Positions 51,371 to 60,918 are shown, counted from the first letter of the stretch. The stretch is DNA of 64,000 bases from an uncultured Subdoligranulum sp. (GCA_902496185.1 CABUZX010000003.1:1-64000), one strand, 5' to 3'. The notes: generated by a model from the letters alone, not told the origin. Numbers and translations are program-made.

Positions 51371-51919
51371 TTGGCTGGTTTTACTTTGGACAGTACACAA
51401 AACAAACTGCTATTGCTTTTTGTATTTGACAAGATGGAGATGCCCCTCACGGAGGAATCTCTGTCTGATTTGTGTTGCAATTCAAACAATTGGCTTGATT
51501 ATCTCAACTTTAAACTTGCCTTGGGGCAACTAATTGACGCTAACTTTGTTTACCGTACTAACACCAATACTACAAATGCTCCTCTCTACACCATTACTCC
51601 GGAGGGTCGCGTGTGTTTAGCACACTTTTTTGTAAAACTTCCCTCTAGCTTGCGTGAAATCATAAGCAACTGCGTCAAAATCAATAGGCTCAATTACCGT
51701 CGAAAACAAGAATATTTCAGCGATTATCACAAAAACGCTGACGGCACTTACGACGTTATATTAAAAATTCTTGAGCCCACTCAACAACAATCCACGCTGG
51801 AAATTAAAATCAACGTACCTACCCGTAACAACGCCAACTATATTTACTTACAGTGGAAAGACAAGGCGTCAAACGTGTTTCAATTGATTTACGACTACTT
51901 GCTTACTGACGATAAATAG
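51371..51919 (+). CDS. DUF4364 family protein
   Basis: Clostridial family with a predicted winged-helix N-terminus (residues about 10-80: FDKMEMPLTEESLSDLCC through FVYRTNTNT...ITPEGRVCL), followed by a strand-rich domain. Function is unknown; DNA binding is suggested by the fold. I place the start at TTG 51371, seven bases after GGGAG; a TTG at 51365 is too near that site. 182 aa. Confidence 0.85.
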   Translation: MAGFTLDSTQNKLLLLFVFDKMEMPLTEESLSDLCCNSNNWLDYLNFKLALGQLIDANFVYRTNTNTTNAPLYTITPEGRVCLAHFFVKLPSSLREIISNCVKINRLNYRRKQEYFSDYHKNADGTYDVILKILEPTQQQSTLEIKINVPTRNNANYIYLQWKDKASNVFQLIYDYLLTDDK

Positions 51920-51946
51920 TTTTTTAAAAAAAATTTATTCAAACGT

Positions 51947-51975
51947 TTGACCTTTTTTAAACTTTGATATATACT
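51947..51975 (+). promoter_or_regulatory. tRNA-Leu(GAG) promoter
   Basis: TTGACC (51947-51952) and TATACT (51970-51975) with a 17-base spacer, 15 bases before the tRNA. Confidence 0.75.
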
Positions 51976-51990
51976 TTTATAGTATCACTT

Positions 51991-52073
51991 GCGAAGGTGG
52001 CGGAACAGGCAGACGCGTACGTTTGAGGGGCGTATGTTTAGACGTGAGGGTTCAAGTCCCTTCCTTCGCACCA
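51991..52073 (+). tRNA. tRNA-Leu (anticodon GAG)
   Basis: Class II, 83 bases. Acceptor GCGAAGG pairs with CCTTCGC, the anticodon loop TTGAGGG gives GAG, a variable arm follows, and CCA is encoded. Confidence 0.96.
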
Positions 52074-52075
52074 CA

Positions 52076-52111
52076 AAAATGACAGATTTCTTTCGAAATC
52101 TGTCATTTTTA
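52076..52111 (+). terminator. Bidirectional intrinsic terminator
   Basis: AAAATGACAGATTTC and GAAATCTGTCATTTT form a 15-bp stem with a four-base loop and T run, ending tRNA-Leu and serving the convergent gene. Confidence 0.92.
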
Positions 52112-52207
52112 TTAAATCCACATTGGTCTATAACTGAGTAACAGCAACACGTATTTCATAGTGGGCTTTCCGCTAAAAATCAACTATAAATTGAAAAAAT
52201 GCCTCTT

Positions 52208-52588
52208 TTAAATAACGGAGCTTTCTCTATTGAATCTTTCTACTGCTTGCTGATAGCGGTTGGAAAGCTTTAATAAATACGCTTGTTTTTGATGCTCCGA
52301 CATTTGTTGCAAAGCTTTTTTGTCCGTAAGCATAGCTATAGGATTGGTGATTACCTCGTTGGTAGAAAGCATTTGTTTAACTCTCAAATAAAATTGCTCG
52401 TCGCTTTCGAAGTTGGTGTTGTAAATTCTATCGCGAAGTTCTTGTTTTTGTTTGACGAGCAAGCTTTGCGTATTTACTCCGCCCTGCTCCATTTGTTTAA
52501 ACTCGTTTCGTTCAAGAATAATTTCGCCCCAAAAATTATTTCTTAATCTTTGCTTGGCTTGTCTTGCGTAGGTTTTGAATGATGACAT
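52208..52588 (-). CDS. Small helical protein, unknown function
   Basis: 126 residues, basic, almost entirely predicted helix, rich in Gln, Lys and Arg; the start MSSFKTYARQAKQRLRNNFW is amphipathic. AGGGGGA is 6 bases before ATG. No family recognised. It lies downstream of rpsU and its terminator; an RNA-binding or ribosome-linked role would fit the composition but is not shown. Confidence 0.65.
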   Translation of the reverse strand: MSSFKTYARQAKQRLRNNFWGEIILERNEFKQMEQGGVNTQSLLVKQKQELRDRIYNTNFESDEQFYLRVKQMLSTNEVITNPIAMLTDKKALQQMSEHQKQAYLLKLSNRYQQAVERFNRESSVI

Positions 52589-52647
52589 TTTTTATCCCCC
52601 TTTTTTTTGTCCATTGATTTTGTTTGCGCTTTTGCAAAAATTAAATA

Positions 52648-52684
52648 AAAAAATCTGCCGAGAATAATTTCGACAGATTTTCTT
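52648..52684 (-). terminator. rpsU terminator
   Basis: On the minus strand AAAATCTGTCGA and TCGGCAGATTTT form a stem (one G-U), followed by a T-rich run. Confidence 0.85.
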
Positions 52685-52706
52685 TTGTACAAAATTTGAT
52701 TAAATT

Positions 52707-52886
52707 TTAGCCACGTGAACCACGTTTGCGAGCTGCTTCCGCCTTCTTTTTGCGACGAACGGAGGGCTTTTCATAAAATTCCTTCTTTTTAAGGTCACCG
52801 ATAATACCGTCACGCGCGCACTTACGCTTAAAGCGACGCAACGCATTATCCAACGTTTCGTTGTCGCCTACTCTGACTGTTGACAT
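52707..52886 (-). CDS. rpsU: 30S ribosomal protein S21
   Basis: Small-subunit protein of 59 residues, strongly basic: MSTVRVGDNETLDNALRRFK, then RDGIIGDLKKKEFYEKPSVRRKKK and an Arg/Gly tail. These match S21 throughout. I translated it from ATG 52886, with GGGGGC 10 bases upstream, to TAA at 52707. It has its own promoter (52932-52960) and terminator. Confidence 0.97.
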   Translation of the reverse strand: MSTVRVGDNETLDNALRRFKRKCARDGIIGDLKKKEFYEKPSVRRKKKAEAARKRGSRG

Positions 52887-52931
52887 AACTAAATTCGCCC
52901 CCTTTCCGCAACGCGGTTTTATTGTAATAGT

Positions 52932-52960
52932 ATTGTATTAAACAACATTTATTTTGTCAA
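52932..52960 (-). promoter_or_regulatory. rpsU promoter
   Basis: On the minus strand TTGACA (52955-52960) and TACAAT (52932-52937) with a 17-base spacer; a small CCGC/GCGG hairpin precedes the ribosome binding site. Confidence 0.8.
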
Positions 52961-53025
52961 GCAAAAGAAACAAAAAAAAATTTATTTTAATTAACTCTAT
53001 TTTTGTGTTTTGCCGTACTTGTTTT

Positions 53026-55854
53026 TTAGTCAAGTCTATTATTTTGCAAAATCTTTTTTAGAAACTGCCCTGTATAACTGCGGTCACACTGCGCAACTTC
53101 TTCGGGAGTACCGCACACTACTATTTGCCCGCCCTTGTCACCGCCTTCTTCGCCAAGGTCAAGTACATAATCCGCAACCTTAATTACGTCGAGATTGTGT
53201 TCAATCACAACGACGGTATTGCCCTTTGCGACCAAAGTCTGCAAAATACTAATAAGTTTTTCTACGTCAGCGGTTGCAAGCCCCGTAGTAGGCTCGTCAA
53301 GCAAATAAATAGTTTTGCCGGTGTTGCGTTTGCTTAATTCCGTACTTAACTTTACTCTTTGCGCCTCACCACCCGACAAACTTGTAGCTGGTTGTCCCAA
53401 CTTGACGTATCCCAACCCCACGTCGTACAAAGTTTGCAATTTGTTTTTAATGGGGGTAATATTTTCAAAAAACTCCAACGCCTCCTCTACTCGCATATCA
53501 AGCACGTCGGAAATATTTTTGCCTTTGTACTTTACCTGCAATGTTTCTCTATTGTATCTTGCGCCGTGGCAAACCTCACAAGGCACAAAAACATCAGGCA
53601 AAAAGTTCATTTCTATACGCAAAATACCGTCACCCGAGCAGTTTTCGCACCGTCCGCCCGGCACGTTAAAGGAAAATCTACCCGCCGAATAGCCCCTTTC
53701 CTTTGCGTCGGGGGTGGACGCGTACAGTTTTCGTATATGGTCAAACATACCCGTATAAGTTGCCGGATTGCTACGCGGAGTACGACCTATGGGAGATTGG
53801 TCTATTACTATTGCATTATCAAAATACTCAATACCGCTGATTTCTTGACATTCAACGGGTTTAAAATGCGCCCTATTTAATTTATTTAAGAGATATGGCG
53901 CTAAAATTTCATTTATAAGACTACTTTTTCCGCTACCCGACACACCCGTCACAGCAGTAAAAGTACCGACGGGTATTTTAGCAGTTACGTTTTTTAAATT
54001 GTTTTTAGTCGCGCCCTTTATGGTCAAAAATTTTCCGTTGCCGTCACGTCTGAGTTTTGGTACGGCGATAAATCTTTTTCCGCTCAAAAACTGCCCCGTA
54101 AGAGACTCCGAGCAATCCATAATATCCTGCGGTGTACCGCAAGCAACTACTTCGCCACCGTGAACGCCCGCGCCCGGTCCCAAATCCACCACGAAATCGG
54201 CTGCACGTATGGTATCCTCGTCGTGCTCAACCACAATGACGGTATTGCCGAGGTCTCTTAAATTGCAAAGCGTTTCAATAAGTTTTTGATTATCGCGCTG
54301 ATGTAAACCTATACTCGGCTCGTCGAGAATATACAACACACCCGTCAATCCACTACCAATTTGCGTCGCAAGACGTATTCTTTGCGCCTCGCCACCGGAC
54401 AAAGAACCTGCCGAACGGTTTAAAGTAAGATAGTCCAACCCAACGTCGCACAAAAAATTGATACGCGCTTTGATTTCCTTAAGCAAAATATTAGCAATAG
54501 TTGCTTTTGTAGGCGTCAACTCCAACTTATCGAAAAAGTCTTTGAGTTTATCTAACGAAAGTTGACAAATTTCCCAAATATTTTTATCCGCTATTTTAAC
54601 GGACAAAACCTCCTTTTTTAGACGCTTGCCGTTGCAAGTCGAACAAGGCGTAGACACCATATATTTTTCGTACTCTCTTTTGGCGTAATCACTTGTTGAC
54701 TCTTTGTACCTACGCTCCATCATAGGGATAATACCCTCCCAAGGAGAGTCGTACCGACCAGAAAAAGAGCGCGAAGTATATTCAAAATGAATTTTTTCGC
54801 CATTGCTACCGTACATAATAACGTCGTAAATTTCCTTTGGCAAATCGCACACAGGCACGTCTCTGTCAAAGCCGTAATGCTCTGCAAGCGCCGAAAAATA
54901 CATATCCATACGCGTACCAGCGTCAATGCTAAATCCCATCAACCTTACCGCACCGTCGTTGAGGCTTTTTGTTTTGTCTGGTATGACGAGATTTTCGTCC
55001 AAACGCTGTTTAAATCCCAAACCGAGACAATCGGGACAAGCCCCGAAAGGGCTGTTGAAACTAAACATACGCGGTTCTAACTCTTCTATAGCAATACCGC
55101 AATCGGGACAGGAATATTTTGTGGAAAATAAAATTTCTTCCGTATCGGTTTGAGCGCAAACCAAACCTTCGGCAAGTTTGATTGCCGTTTCAAGACTGTC
55201 AAAAAGTCTTTGTTGAATATTTGGCTTGACCACTATTCTGTCAACCACTACGCTAATTGAGTGTTTTTTTTGCTTGTCAAGAACAATCTCGTCGTCTAAA
55301 GTATAATTTTCGCCGTCTACGCGCACTCTTGCAAAGCCTTGTTTTTTTAAGTTTTCCAACAAGTTACGGTATTCACCCTTACGGCTTCTTACAACGGGAG
55401 CCAGTATTTGCACCCGCGTACCTTCGGGGTACTCCATAATTTTGTCGGCAATCTGATCCACCGTTTGACGAGAAATTTCCTTTCCGCAGTTGGGACAATA
55501 CGGCGTGCCTATGCGCGCGTACAACAAACGTAAATAGTCGTAAATCTCCGTCACCGTACCTACCGTACTGCGCGGATTGTTGTTTGTGGTTTTTTGATCA
55601 ATAGATATGGCGGGAGACAAGCCTTCAATGGACTCCACGTCGGGCTTGTCCATCTGTCCCAAAAACTGCCGAGCATAAGCAGAAAGGCTTTCAACGTACC
55701 TACGTTGACCTTCGGCAAATATAGTGTCAAAAGCAAGGCTACTTTTTCCGCTACCTGAAATCCCCGTAAACAAAACTAATTTGTCTCGGGGAATAGTAAT
55801 AGAAACGTTTTTTAAGTTATTTTCCTTTGCATTTTTTATTATAATTTCTTTCAT
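53026..55854 (-). CDS. uvrA: Excinuclease ABC subunit A
   Basis: Damage-sensing ATPase of nucleotide excision repair. Two ABC modules: Walker A GISGSGKSS at 31-39 and GVSGSGKSS near 640, signatures LSGGEAQR in both halves, and zinc modules CPNCG, CPDCG and CENCSGDG...CEVCHGARY. I placed the start at ATG 55854 (942 aa), aligning with the usual MKEIIIKNAKENNL; an earlier frame start lies inside uvrB. It follows the uvrB stop by four bases, so it is probably coupled. Confidence 0.97.
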   Translation of the reverse strand: MKEIIIKNAKENNLKNVSITIPRDKLVLFTGISGSGKSSLAFDTIFAEGQRRYVESLSAYARQFLGQMDKPDVESIEGLSPAISIDQKTTNNNPRSTVGTVTEIYDYLRLLYARIGTPYCPNCGKEISRQTVDQIADKIMEYPEGTRVQILAPVVRSRKGEYRNLLENLKKQGFARVRVDGENYTLDDEIVLDKQKKHSISVVVDRIVVKPNIQQRLFDSLETAIKLAEGLVCAQTDTEEILFSTKYSCPDCGIAIEELEPRMFSFNSPFGACPDCLGLGFKQRLDENLVIPDKTKSLNDGAVRLMGFSIDAGTRMDMYFSALAEHYGFDRDVPVCDLPKEIYDVIMYGSNGEKIHFEYTSRSFSGRYDSPWEGIIPMMERRYKESTSDYAKREYEKYMVSTPCSTCNGKRLKKEVLSVKIADKNIWEICQLSLDKLKDFFDKLELTPTKATIANILLKEIKARINFLCDVGLDYLTLNRSAGSLSGGEAQRIRLATQIGSGLTGVLYILDEPSIGLHQRDNQKLIETLCNLRDLGNTVIVVEHDEDTIRAADFVVDLGPGAGVHGGEVVACGTPQDIMDCSESLTGQFLSGKRFIAVPKLRRDGNGKFLTIKGATKNNLKNVTAKIPVGTFTAVTGVSGSGKSSLINEILAPYLLNKLNRAHFKPVECQEISGIEYFDNAIVIDQSPIGRTPRSNPATYTGMFDHIRKLYASTPDAKERGYSAGRFSFNVPGGRCENCSGDGILRIEMNFLPDVFVPCEVCHGARYNRETLQVKYKGKNISDVLDMRVEEALEFFENITPIKNKLQTLYDVGLGYVKLGQPATSLSGGEAQRVKLSTELSKRNTGKTIYLLDEPTTGLATADVEKLISILQTLVAKGNTVVVIEHNLDVIKVADYVLDLGEEGGDKGGQIVVCGTPEEVAQCDRSYTGQFLKKILQNNRLD

Positions 55855-55858
55855 AACT

Positions 55859-57859
55859 TTATTTTTTGTTTTTACCGTACTTGCCAAAACCTTTTTTTTG
55901 CGGTTTTTCTTCAAGCTTTTTTATTTGCGCCGAAATTTTTGCCGATTGCTCTCTCAAAACTATTGCCTTTTCAAAATCAAGATTGCCAGCTGCTACCTTC
56001 ATTGCCGAAGTAATTTTTGACAATTGGTCGTACAACTCCTCCAACGTAGCGCTATCGGATACCTTTTGGCTGATAATAAGAGTATTTTTAGTTTCGTGCG
56101 AAATTGTCTTTGGCGTTATTCCGTGCAAAAGGTTGTAATCGTTTTGAATTTTGCGACGACGGTTTGTTTCGTCAATTGCGCGTTGCATACTGCCCGTTAT
56201 TACGTCAGCGTACATAATCACCCTGCCGTTTACGTTTCTTGCGGCGCGACCTATGGTTTGAATAAGACTGGATTCGCTACGCAAAAAACCTTCTTTATCG
56301 GCGTCAAGTATAGCAACTAACTCAACTTGAGGCAAGTCCAAACCTTCTCTCAACAAATTGATGCCCACCAAAACGTCAAAGTCTCCGTTTTTTAGAGAGT
56401 TTACAATATCTACGCGTTCCAACGTATCTATATCGCTGTGCATATATCTAACGCGTACATTACGTTGCGCAAGATATTCCGTAAGAGACTCCGCCATGCG
56501 TTTGGTAAGAGTAGTAACCAATACTCTACCCTTATTTGCAACAACTTTGTTTATTTCAGCCAAAAGATCGTCTATTTGCCCTTCTATCTTTTTGACGGTA
56601 ACTTCGGGGTCCAACAAACCCGTCGGACGTATAACCTGCTCCGCCACCTGCCCTGCTTGCGAAAGTTCGTACTCGTTGGGAGTTGCAGAAACGCAAATCA
56701 TCTGCCCAACCCTTGCGTCAAATTCGTCAAAACGCAACGGTCTGTTGTCGTAAGCCGATTTAAGCCTAAAGCCGTAACCAACGAGATTGTCTTTACGAGC
56801 CCTGTCACCGTTGTACATACCGCGTAACTGTGGCAAAGTAATATGACTTTCGTCCACAAAAGTCAAAAAATCTTCAGGAAAATAATCCAATAGCGTATAA
56901 GGCGGTTGACCTACCTCCCTACCGTCAAAATACCGCGAATAGTTTTCAATACCGTTGGTGTAGCCCATTTCCTTGAGCATTTCCAAATCGTAATCTACGC
57001 GTTGGTTTAAGCGATAAGCTTCAATTACCTTGCCTTGCTCTTCAAACTCTGCTACTTCGTGCTTTTTGTCCGTTGCGATATTTGCCAAGCAGGACTCCAT
57101 TGTACCGCCTGACACGATATAGTGCGTTGCAGGAAACACAAAACAATGCAAAAGCTGACAAAGAACCCTGCCTGATACGGCGTCGTTTTCCGTAATACGG
57201 TCTATTTCGTCGCCGAAAAACTCTATGCGTATAGTTTTGTCAGTACTGTCAGAGGGAAAAACCTCTACTATATCTCCACGTACCCTAAAAGTACTGCGCC
57301 TAAAGTCCATATCCGCGCGCTTATATTGCATACTGACAAGCTTTGCAATAACTTCTTCCCTACTGATTTTATCGTTTGGACGAAGAGATAAACTCATCTT
57401 ATAATACTCGCCCGGCGCGCCCAAGCCGTAAATACAACTTACCGACGCCACCACTATAGTGTCGCGCCTTTCAAAAAGACTGCAAGTTGCAGAGTGACGG
57501 AGTTTGTCTATCTCCTCGTTTATGGAAAGTTCCTTTTCGATATACAAATCACGGCTTGGAATATAACTCTCCGGCATATAATAATCGTAATAAGACACAA
57601 AAAACTCCACCCTGTTGTGCGGAAAAAATTCCCTAAATTCGTTACACAATTGGGCGGCGAGAGTTTTGTTGTGACTGATAATCAATGCGGGGCGGTTGGT
57701 TTGAGCAATAATATTCGCCATAGTAAAGGTCTTGCCACTACCCGTAACTCCGCGCAAAACTTGAGTGCGTAAACCGTTGTTAAGCCCTTCTACAAGTTTT
57801 TGTATGGCTTGCGGTTGATCTCCGCAAGCATTATATTTTGATACCAGTTTAAAATCCAT
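55859..57859 (-). CDS. uvrB: Excinuclease ABC subunit B
   Basis: Helicase-like subunit that receives damage from UvrA and recruits UvrC. Walker A GVTGSGKT at 37-44, beta-hairpin region VSYYDYYMPESYIPS near 90-105, motifs DESHITLPQ and IGRAARN, and a C-terminal UvrB/C helical domain (LDFEKAIVLREQSAKI). The 666-residue length is standard. It is the second gene after coaX. Confidence 0.97.
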   Translation of the reverse strand: MDFKLVSKYNACGDQPQAIQKLVEGLNNGLRTQVLRGVTGSGKTFTMANIIAQTNRPALIISHNKTLAAQLCNEFREFFPHNRVEFFVSYYDYYMPESYIPSRDLYIEKELSINEEIDKLRHSATCSLFERRDTIVVASVSCIYGLGAPGEYYKMSLSLRPNDKISREEVIAKLVSMQYKRADMDFRRSTFRVRGDIVEVFPSDSTDKTIRIEFFGDEIDRITENDAVSGRVLCQLLHCFVFPATHYIVSGGTMESCLANIATDKKHEVAEFEEQGKVIEAYRLNQRVDYDLEMLKEMGYTNGIENYSRYFDGREVGQPPYTLLDYFPEDFLTFVDESHITLPQLRGMYNGDRARKDNLVGYGFRLKSAYDNRPLRFDEFDARVGQMICVSATPNEYELSQAGQVAEQVIRPTGLLDPEVTVKKIEGQIDDLLAEINKVVANKGRVLVTTLTKRMAESLTEYLAQRNVRVRYMHSDIDTLERVDIVNSLKNGDFDVLVGINLLREGLDLPQVELVAILDADKEGFLRSESSLIQTIGRAARNVNGRVIMYADVITGSMQRAIDETNRRRKIQNDYNLLHGITPKTISHETKNTLIISQKVSDSATLEELYDQLSKITSAMKVAAGNLDFEKAIVLREQSAKISAQIKKLEEKPQKKGFGKYGKNKK

Positions 57860-57879
57860 ATATTTTGTAAATACGTTAC

Positions 57880-58659
57880 TTAATTTTCGTTTTGATTAAG
57901 GTTGTAAATAATATTCAAGCCCTCCAACGATAAGCCTCTGTCAACTACGTCGAAAAACTTTTTGCCGTCAAATGAAAGCAATTGACTCAACCCCCCCGTT
58001 GCAATAACTTTGCAATCGGGCAGATTAATTTCTTCCTTAAGCTTTTTTACTATATATTCTACCTGTCCCGTCATACCGTAAATTATTCCGCTTTGTATAC
58101 CCTTTATCATACTGTTTCCGAGTACTTTTGACGGGCGGAAAAGCTCTACTTCCGGCAAGCAAGCAGTCGAAGCCGAAAGAGCTTTGATGCTAGTCTTTAT
58201 CCCCGTAGTAATACAACCGCCAATAAATTCTTTTTTTTCGTTTACGACGTTAAAGGTAGTTGCCGTACCAAAGTCAATAAGTATAAATGGCGCGCCATAC
58301 TTTTTGCAAGCAGCAACACAGTTGACTATGCGGTCACTGCCAAGTTCGCGTGGATTTTCGTACTTGATATTGAGTCCCGTTTTGATACCCGGCGCAATCA
58401 TCATAGGAGTAAATCCGAAGTAATACTCTACCATGTGTACAATAGTATAGTTGAGTTGTGGTATTACGCTACTTATTATTCCGCCTGTTACCTGCTCGAG
58501 TTTAATTTGTTCGGAAAACATAAGTTGTTTTATTATACTACCGTGCTCGTCGCTTGTACGGGCAACGTCGGTAGAAATTCTCCAACCATATAAAAGACTA
58601 TTATTTTCAAACAAGCCGATTTTTATGTTTGTATTGCCTATATCGATAGTAAGTATCAT
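57880..58659 (-). CDS. coaX: Type III pantothenate kinase
   Basis: Phosphorylates pantothenate, the first step of coenzyme A synthesis. The ATP-binding DIGNTN motif lies at residues 6-11, and the conserved GADR-like element is GSDRIVN near 100, with FGTATTFNVV near 130. 259 residues is typical. It lies two bases after the ECF S-component gene and 20 before uvrB. Confidence 0.95.
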   Translation of the reverse strand: MILTIDIGNTNIKIGLFENNSLLYGWRISTDVARTSDEHGSIIKQLMFSEQIKLEQVTGGIISSVIPQLNYTIVHMVEYYFGFTPMMIAPGIKTGLNIKYENPRELGSDRIVNCVAACKKYGAPFILIDFGTATTFNVVNEKKEFIGGCITTGIKTSIKALSASTACLPEVELFRPSKVLGNSMIKGIQSGIIYGMTGQVEYIVKKLKEEINLPDCKVIATGGLSQLLSFDGKKFFDVVDRGLSLEGLNIIYNLNQNEN

Positions 58660-58661
58660 TG

Positions 58662-59321
58662 TTATTCACCTTTGTTTTGCCCGTTTGAGCTTTCAAGTTG
58701 CGCGCGTTTAATATTGTTGCCGTCCACGCCCAATTTAAGACCTTTTCTTACACCAAATACTACAAAAGGCACAAAAATCATACTTACTGCATATTCCGGA
58801 ATAATATTTGTAAAAATTACCGCCTTTATCGTGACAATCAATGGCGTAAAATCGTTTCCCGCAAGGCTTTGACCTAAATTAAGCGCCGTCAAAAACAATA
58901 GCGTATTTATCGCAAGACCTAAAAAACACCCCACAACCATAGATATATGTTGACTTTTTTTGCTTTGGCTGTTTTTAAAAAGTTTAAGAATTAATCTGTA
59001 AACGGCAAAAGCCGTAATCCCCACGAAACAACGTGGCAATATATAAATAAAAATACTGTAAATACCAAAAGTGGCAAAGGTAGCTTCACTAAAAATAAAA
59101 CCCTTGCAAAAGCTTGCCAACCCAAACAACGCGCCCGTCAAGAAACCGAAAAACCAATCGTTAAATAAAAAACAAATGCTAAAAGTAACAAGCAAAACTA
59201 TACACGCCATTGAAACGGGCAAAAAGGTGCTAAACAATCTGTCCAACATCATTGCCACAAAAATCAAAGCAAAAGCAATAGCTACAACGGTGACTTTAAA
59301 AGATCTTTTTTTTAAATTCAT
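58662..59321 (-). CDS. ECF transporter S component, probably pantothenate-specific (PanT-like)
   Basis: Integral membrane protein of 219 residues with six predicted transmembrane helices and the compact layout of ECF S components, which bind vitamins and dock to the EcfAA'T module. The specificity is inferred from position: it is two bases upstream of coaX, the pantothenate kinase. PanT is the best match in context; a folate or other vitamin S component is possible. The start has GAGGAG upstream. Confidence 0.78.
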   Translation of the reverse strand: MNLKKRSFKVTVVAIAFALIFVAMMLDRLFSTFLPVSMACIVLLVTFSICFLFNDWFFGFLTGALFGLASFCKGFIFSEATFATFGIYSIFIYILPRCFVGITAFAVYRLILKLFKNSQSKKSQHISMVVGCFLGLAINTLLFLTALNLGQSLAGNDFTPLIVTIKAVIFTNIIPEYAVSMIFVPFVVFGVRKGLKLGVDGNNIKRAQLESSNGQNKGE

Positions 59322-59547
59322 AATTAACTCCTCTACGCGCCTTTTGGTCGCGTGACGTATTGTATTATTATAACAGTGCCGTTCTTAAGATACGACCTAT
59401 ATTTTATTTTATCATAAATTCTGTCGTTTGTTAAACGTTTTAAACAAAAATATCCTTTTGCAAGAATTGTAACAATCAAGACAAAAAAAACGTAAATTAT
59501 TATAGACACGTAAACGTCTCATAAAAAAATCTTACGGAGGTTATCTG

Positions 59548-59805
59548 ATGTTTAATAATATGTTTGGTCAAATGGACGACAATAATCACGGCAACGAAAA
59601 TTGCGGAAATAACAACGGTGGTTGCGGTTTTAATCTTTGCGGTTGCAACTGCAGTTGGATATTTTTGATTATTCTGTTTTTGTGTTGTTGCTGTGGCGGA
59701 AAGGGCAAAAACATCAATTTTAATATTAATCCTTGCTGTTTATTGCTTGCTCTTGCTTTGCTCTTTTGCTGTGGCGGAATTTCAATGCGTCCCTATCAAA
59801 AATAA
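59548..59805 (+). CDS. Cysteine-rich small membrane protein
   Basis: 85 residues with 13 cysteines. The N-terminal third is Asn/Gly/Cys-rich and soluble (NENCGNNNGGCGFNLC), followed by two hydrophobic stretches (about 36-52 and 60-75) each bordered by cysteine clusters (CCCCGG and FCCGG). CGGAGG lies 8 bases before ATG, and a terminator follows the stop. It resembles small YjcZ-like or Cys-cluster membrane proteins only in general terms. Metal binding or palmitoyl-like anchoring is speculative. Confidence 0.75.
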   Translation: MFNNMFGQMDDNNHGNENCGNNNGGCGFNLCGCNCSWIFLIILFLCCCCGGKGKNINFNINPCCLLLALALLFCCGGISMRPYQK

Positions 59806-59850
59806 TTAGCCGTAAACGGTACTTATTAACCCATTATTTGTACCAAAAAA

Positions 59851-59890
59851 CAAAAAACGCCCTTGTCAAACGACAAGGGCGACCTTTTTA
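59851..59890 (+). terminator. Bidirectional intrinsic terminator
   Basis: CGCCCTTGTC (59858-59867) and GACAAGGGCG form a 10-bp GC-rich stem with loop AAAC, followed by CCTTTTTA; A-rich sequence before it serves the opposite strand. Confidence 0.9.
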
Positions 59891-59892
59891 TA

Positions 59893-60867
59893 TTAGTTTT
59901 GAGATAACTTTTTTTGTTTGCGTTGAGCTTTCAATTCTTTTTTGTTTTGTTTAATCAAACGTTTTTTATCCGCCATTTTCTGCTTTTTTTCATTCATAAG
60001 CTTTTTGCGTCTTTCAAGCACCAATTTTTTGGTAAACTTTTTTTCGCCCGGTTCTAAGAGCACCGACGGATCATTAAGCATTTTTTCCCACATACGCACA
60101 CTGTTGACGTAGTACAAACCGTCGCAAAAACGCTCGTCCATAACTGCGCCTATCGTAAAGGTTTTTTCCGACTTGATTTCACCCTCCTTTACAACAGGAA
60201 TCATTTGCTCCTTGCCCAAAGCCAAAAACATACTTGCCGTACCAAAATCGTAAATATGGTGGTAAATATAGTTGCCCTTGATAGACTTCATAAAGGTCAC
60301 GAAACAACTCGTATGAAAAGGCAACATATTCATAAGTCCCTTGCCCCACAAGCCTACTTTATCCAACCATTTCAAAAAGCCTGCCACCACCGCCAATAGT
60401 CCGCTTGGCATACGAACGAGTTTATCCATAAATATATCCAAAGAGTTTACGTCGGTACTACGCAAATTGCTTTCTACAACCTGCTTTATTTTGTCGCGTA
60501 CTTCGTACAAAGTTTCGCTACCGTCAAACTCCACCTTGACAACGGTCTCCTCGCCTGCGTCACGCAAACCTTTTTTGATAACGAAAGAAATACTAAAAGT
60601 ATACCTGTCGTAAATTTTGCGAGCAATTACAAAACGGTTGAGAGCTTCCCTCTTGGAGTAAAGCCTAACTAAACTTGCCAAAAATACGTCGTTAAAACTA
60701 AAAATTTCACCTTTTGCTTTTTGGTCGGCAATAAACTCCTCTATCGGTTTGCTGAAACAGGTGACTTTTGTAGTATTGCACGCGTCGTAACGCCTCGGCA
60801 TAATATGTGGCATCAATTGCATCATAGGGTCAATATAACTTGCTCTTTTTCCGTCTATTCTTCCCAT
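59893..60867 (-). CDS. Acyltransferase of the CAT/E2 fold without lipoyl domain
   Basis: A 324-residue protein related to the catalytic domain of 2-oxo acid dehydrogenase E2 proteins and chloramphenicol acetyltransferase. It has no lipoyl or E1-binding domain. N-terminal MGRIDGKRASYIDPMMQLMP is family-like. At the place of the catalytic motif H-x-x-x-D-G it reads DERFCDG (about 243-249), with Glu where the catalytic His stands in E2; I recall this form from related clostridial proteins. The last 45 residues are a Lys-rich tail. The substrate is unknown. No E1 or E3 genes lie nearby. Confidence 0.8.
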   Translation of the reverse strand: MGRIDGKRASYIDPMMQLMPHIMPRRYDACNTTKVTCFSKPIEEFIADQKAKGEIFSFNDVFLASLVRLYSKREALNRFVIARKIYDRYTFSISFVIKKGLRDAGEETVVKVEFDGSETLYEVRDKIKQVVESNLRSTDVNSLDIFMDKLVRMPSGLLAVVAGFLKWLDKVGLWGKGLMNMLPFHTSCFVTFMKSIKGNYIYHHIYDFGTASMFLALGKEQMIPVVKEGEIKSEKTFTIGAVMDERFCDGLYYVNSVRMWEKMLNDPSVLLEPGEKKFTKKLVLERRKKLMNEKKQKMADKKRLIKQNKKELKAQRKQKKLSQN

Positions 60868-60918
60868 AAAAAATCCTTTTTTAACTTATTTTTTATATTT
60901 TTATTATAAAACCAAACG

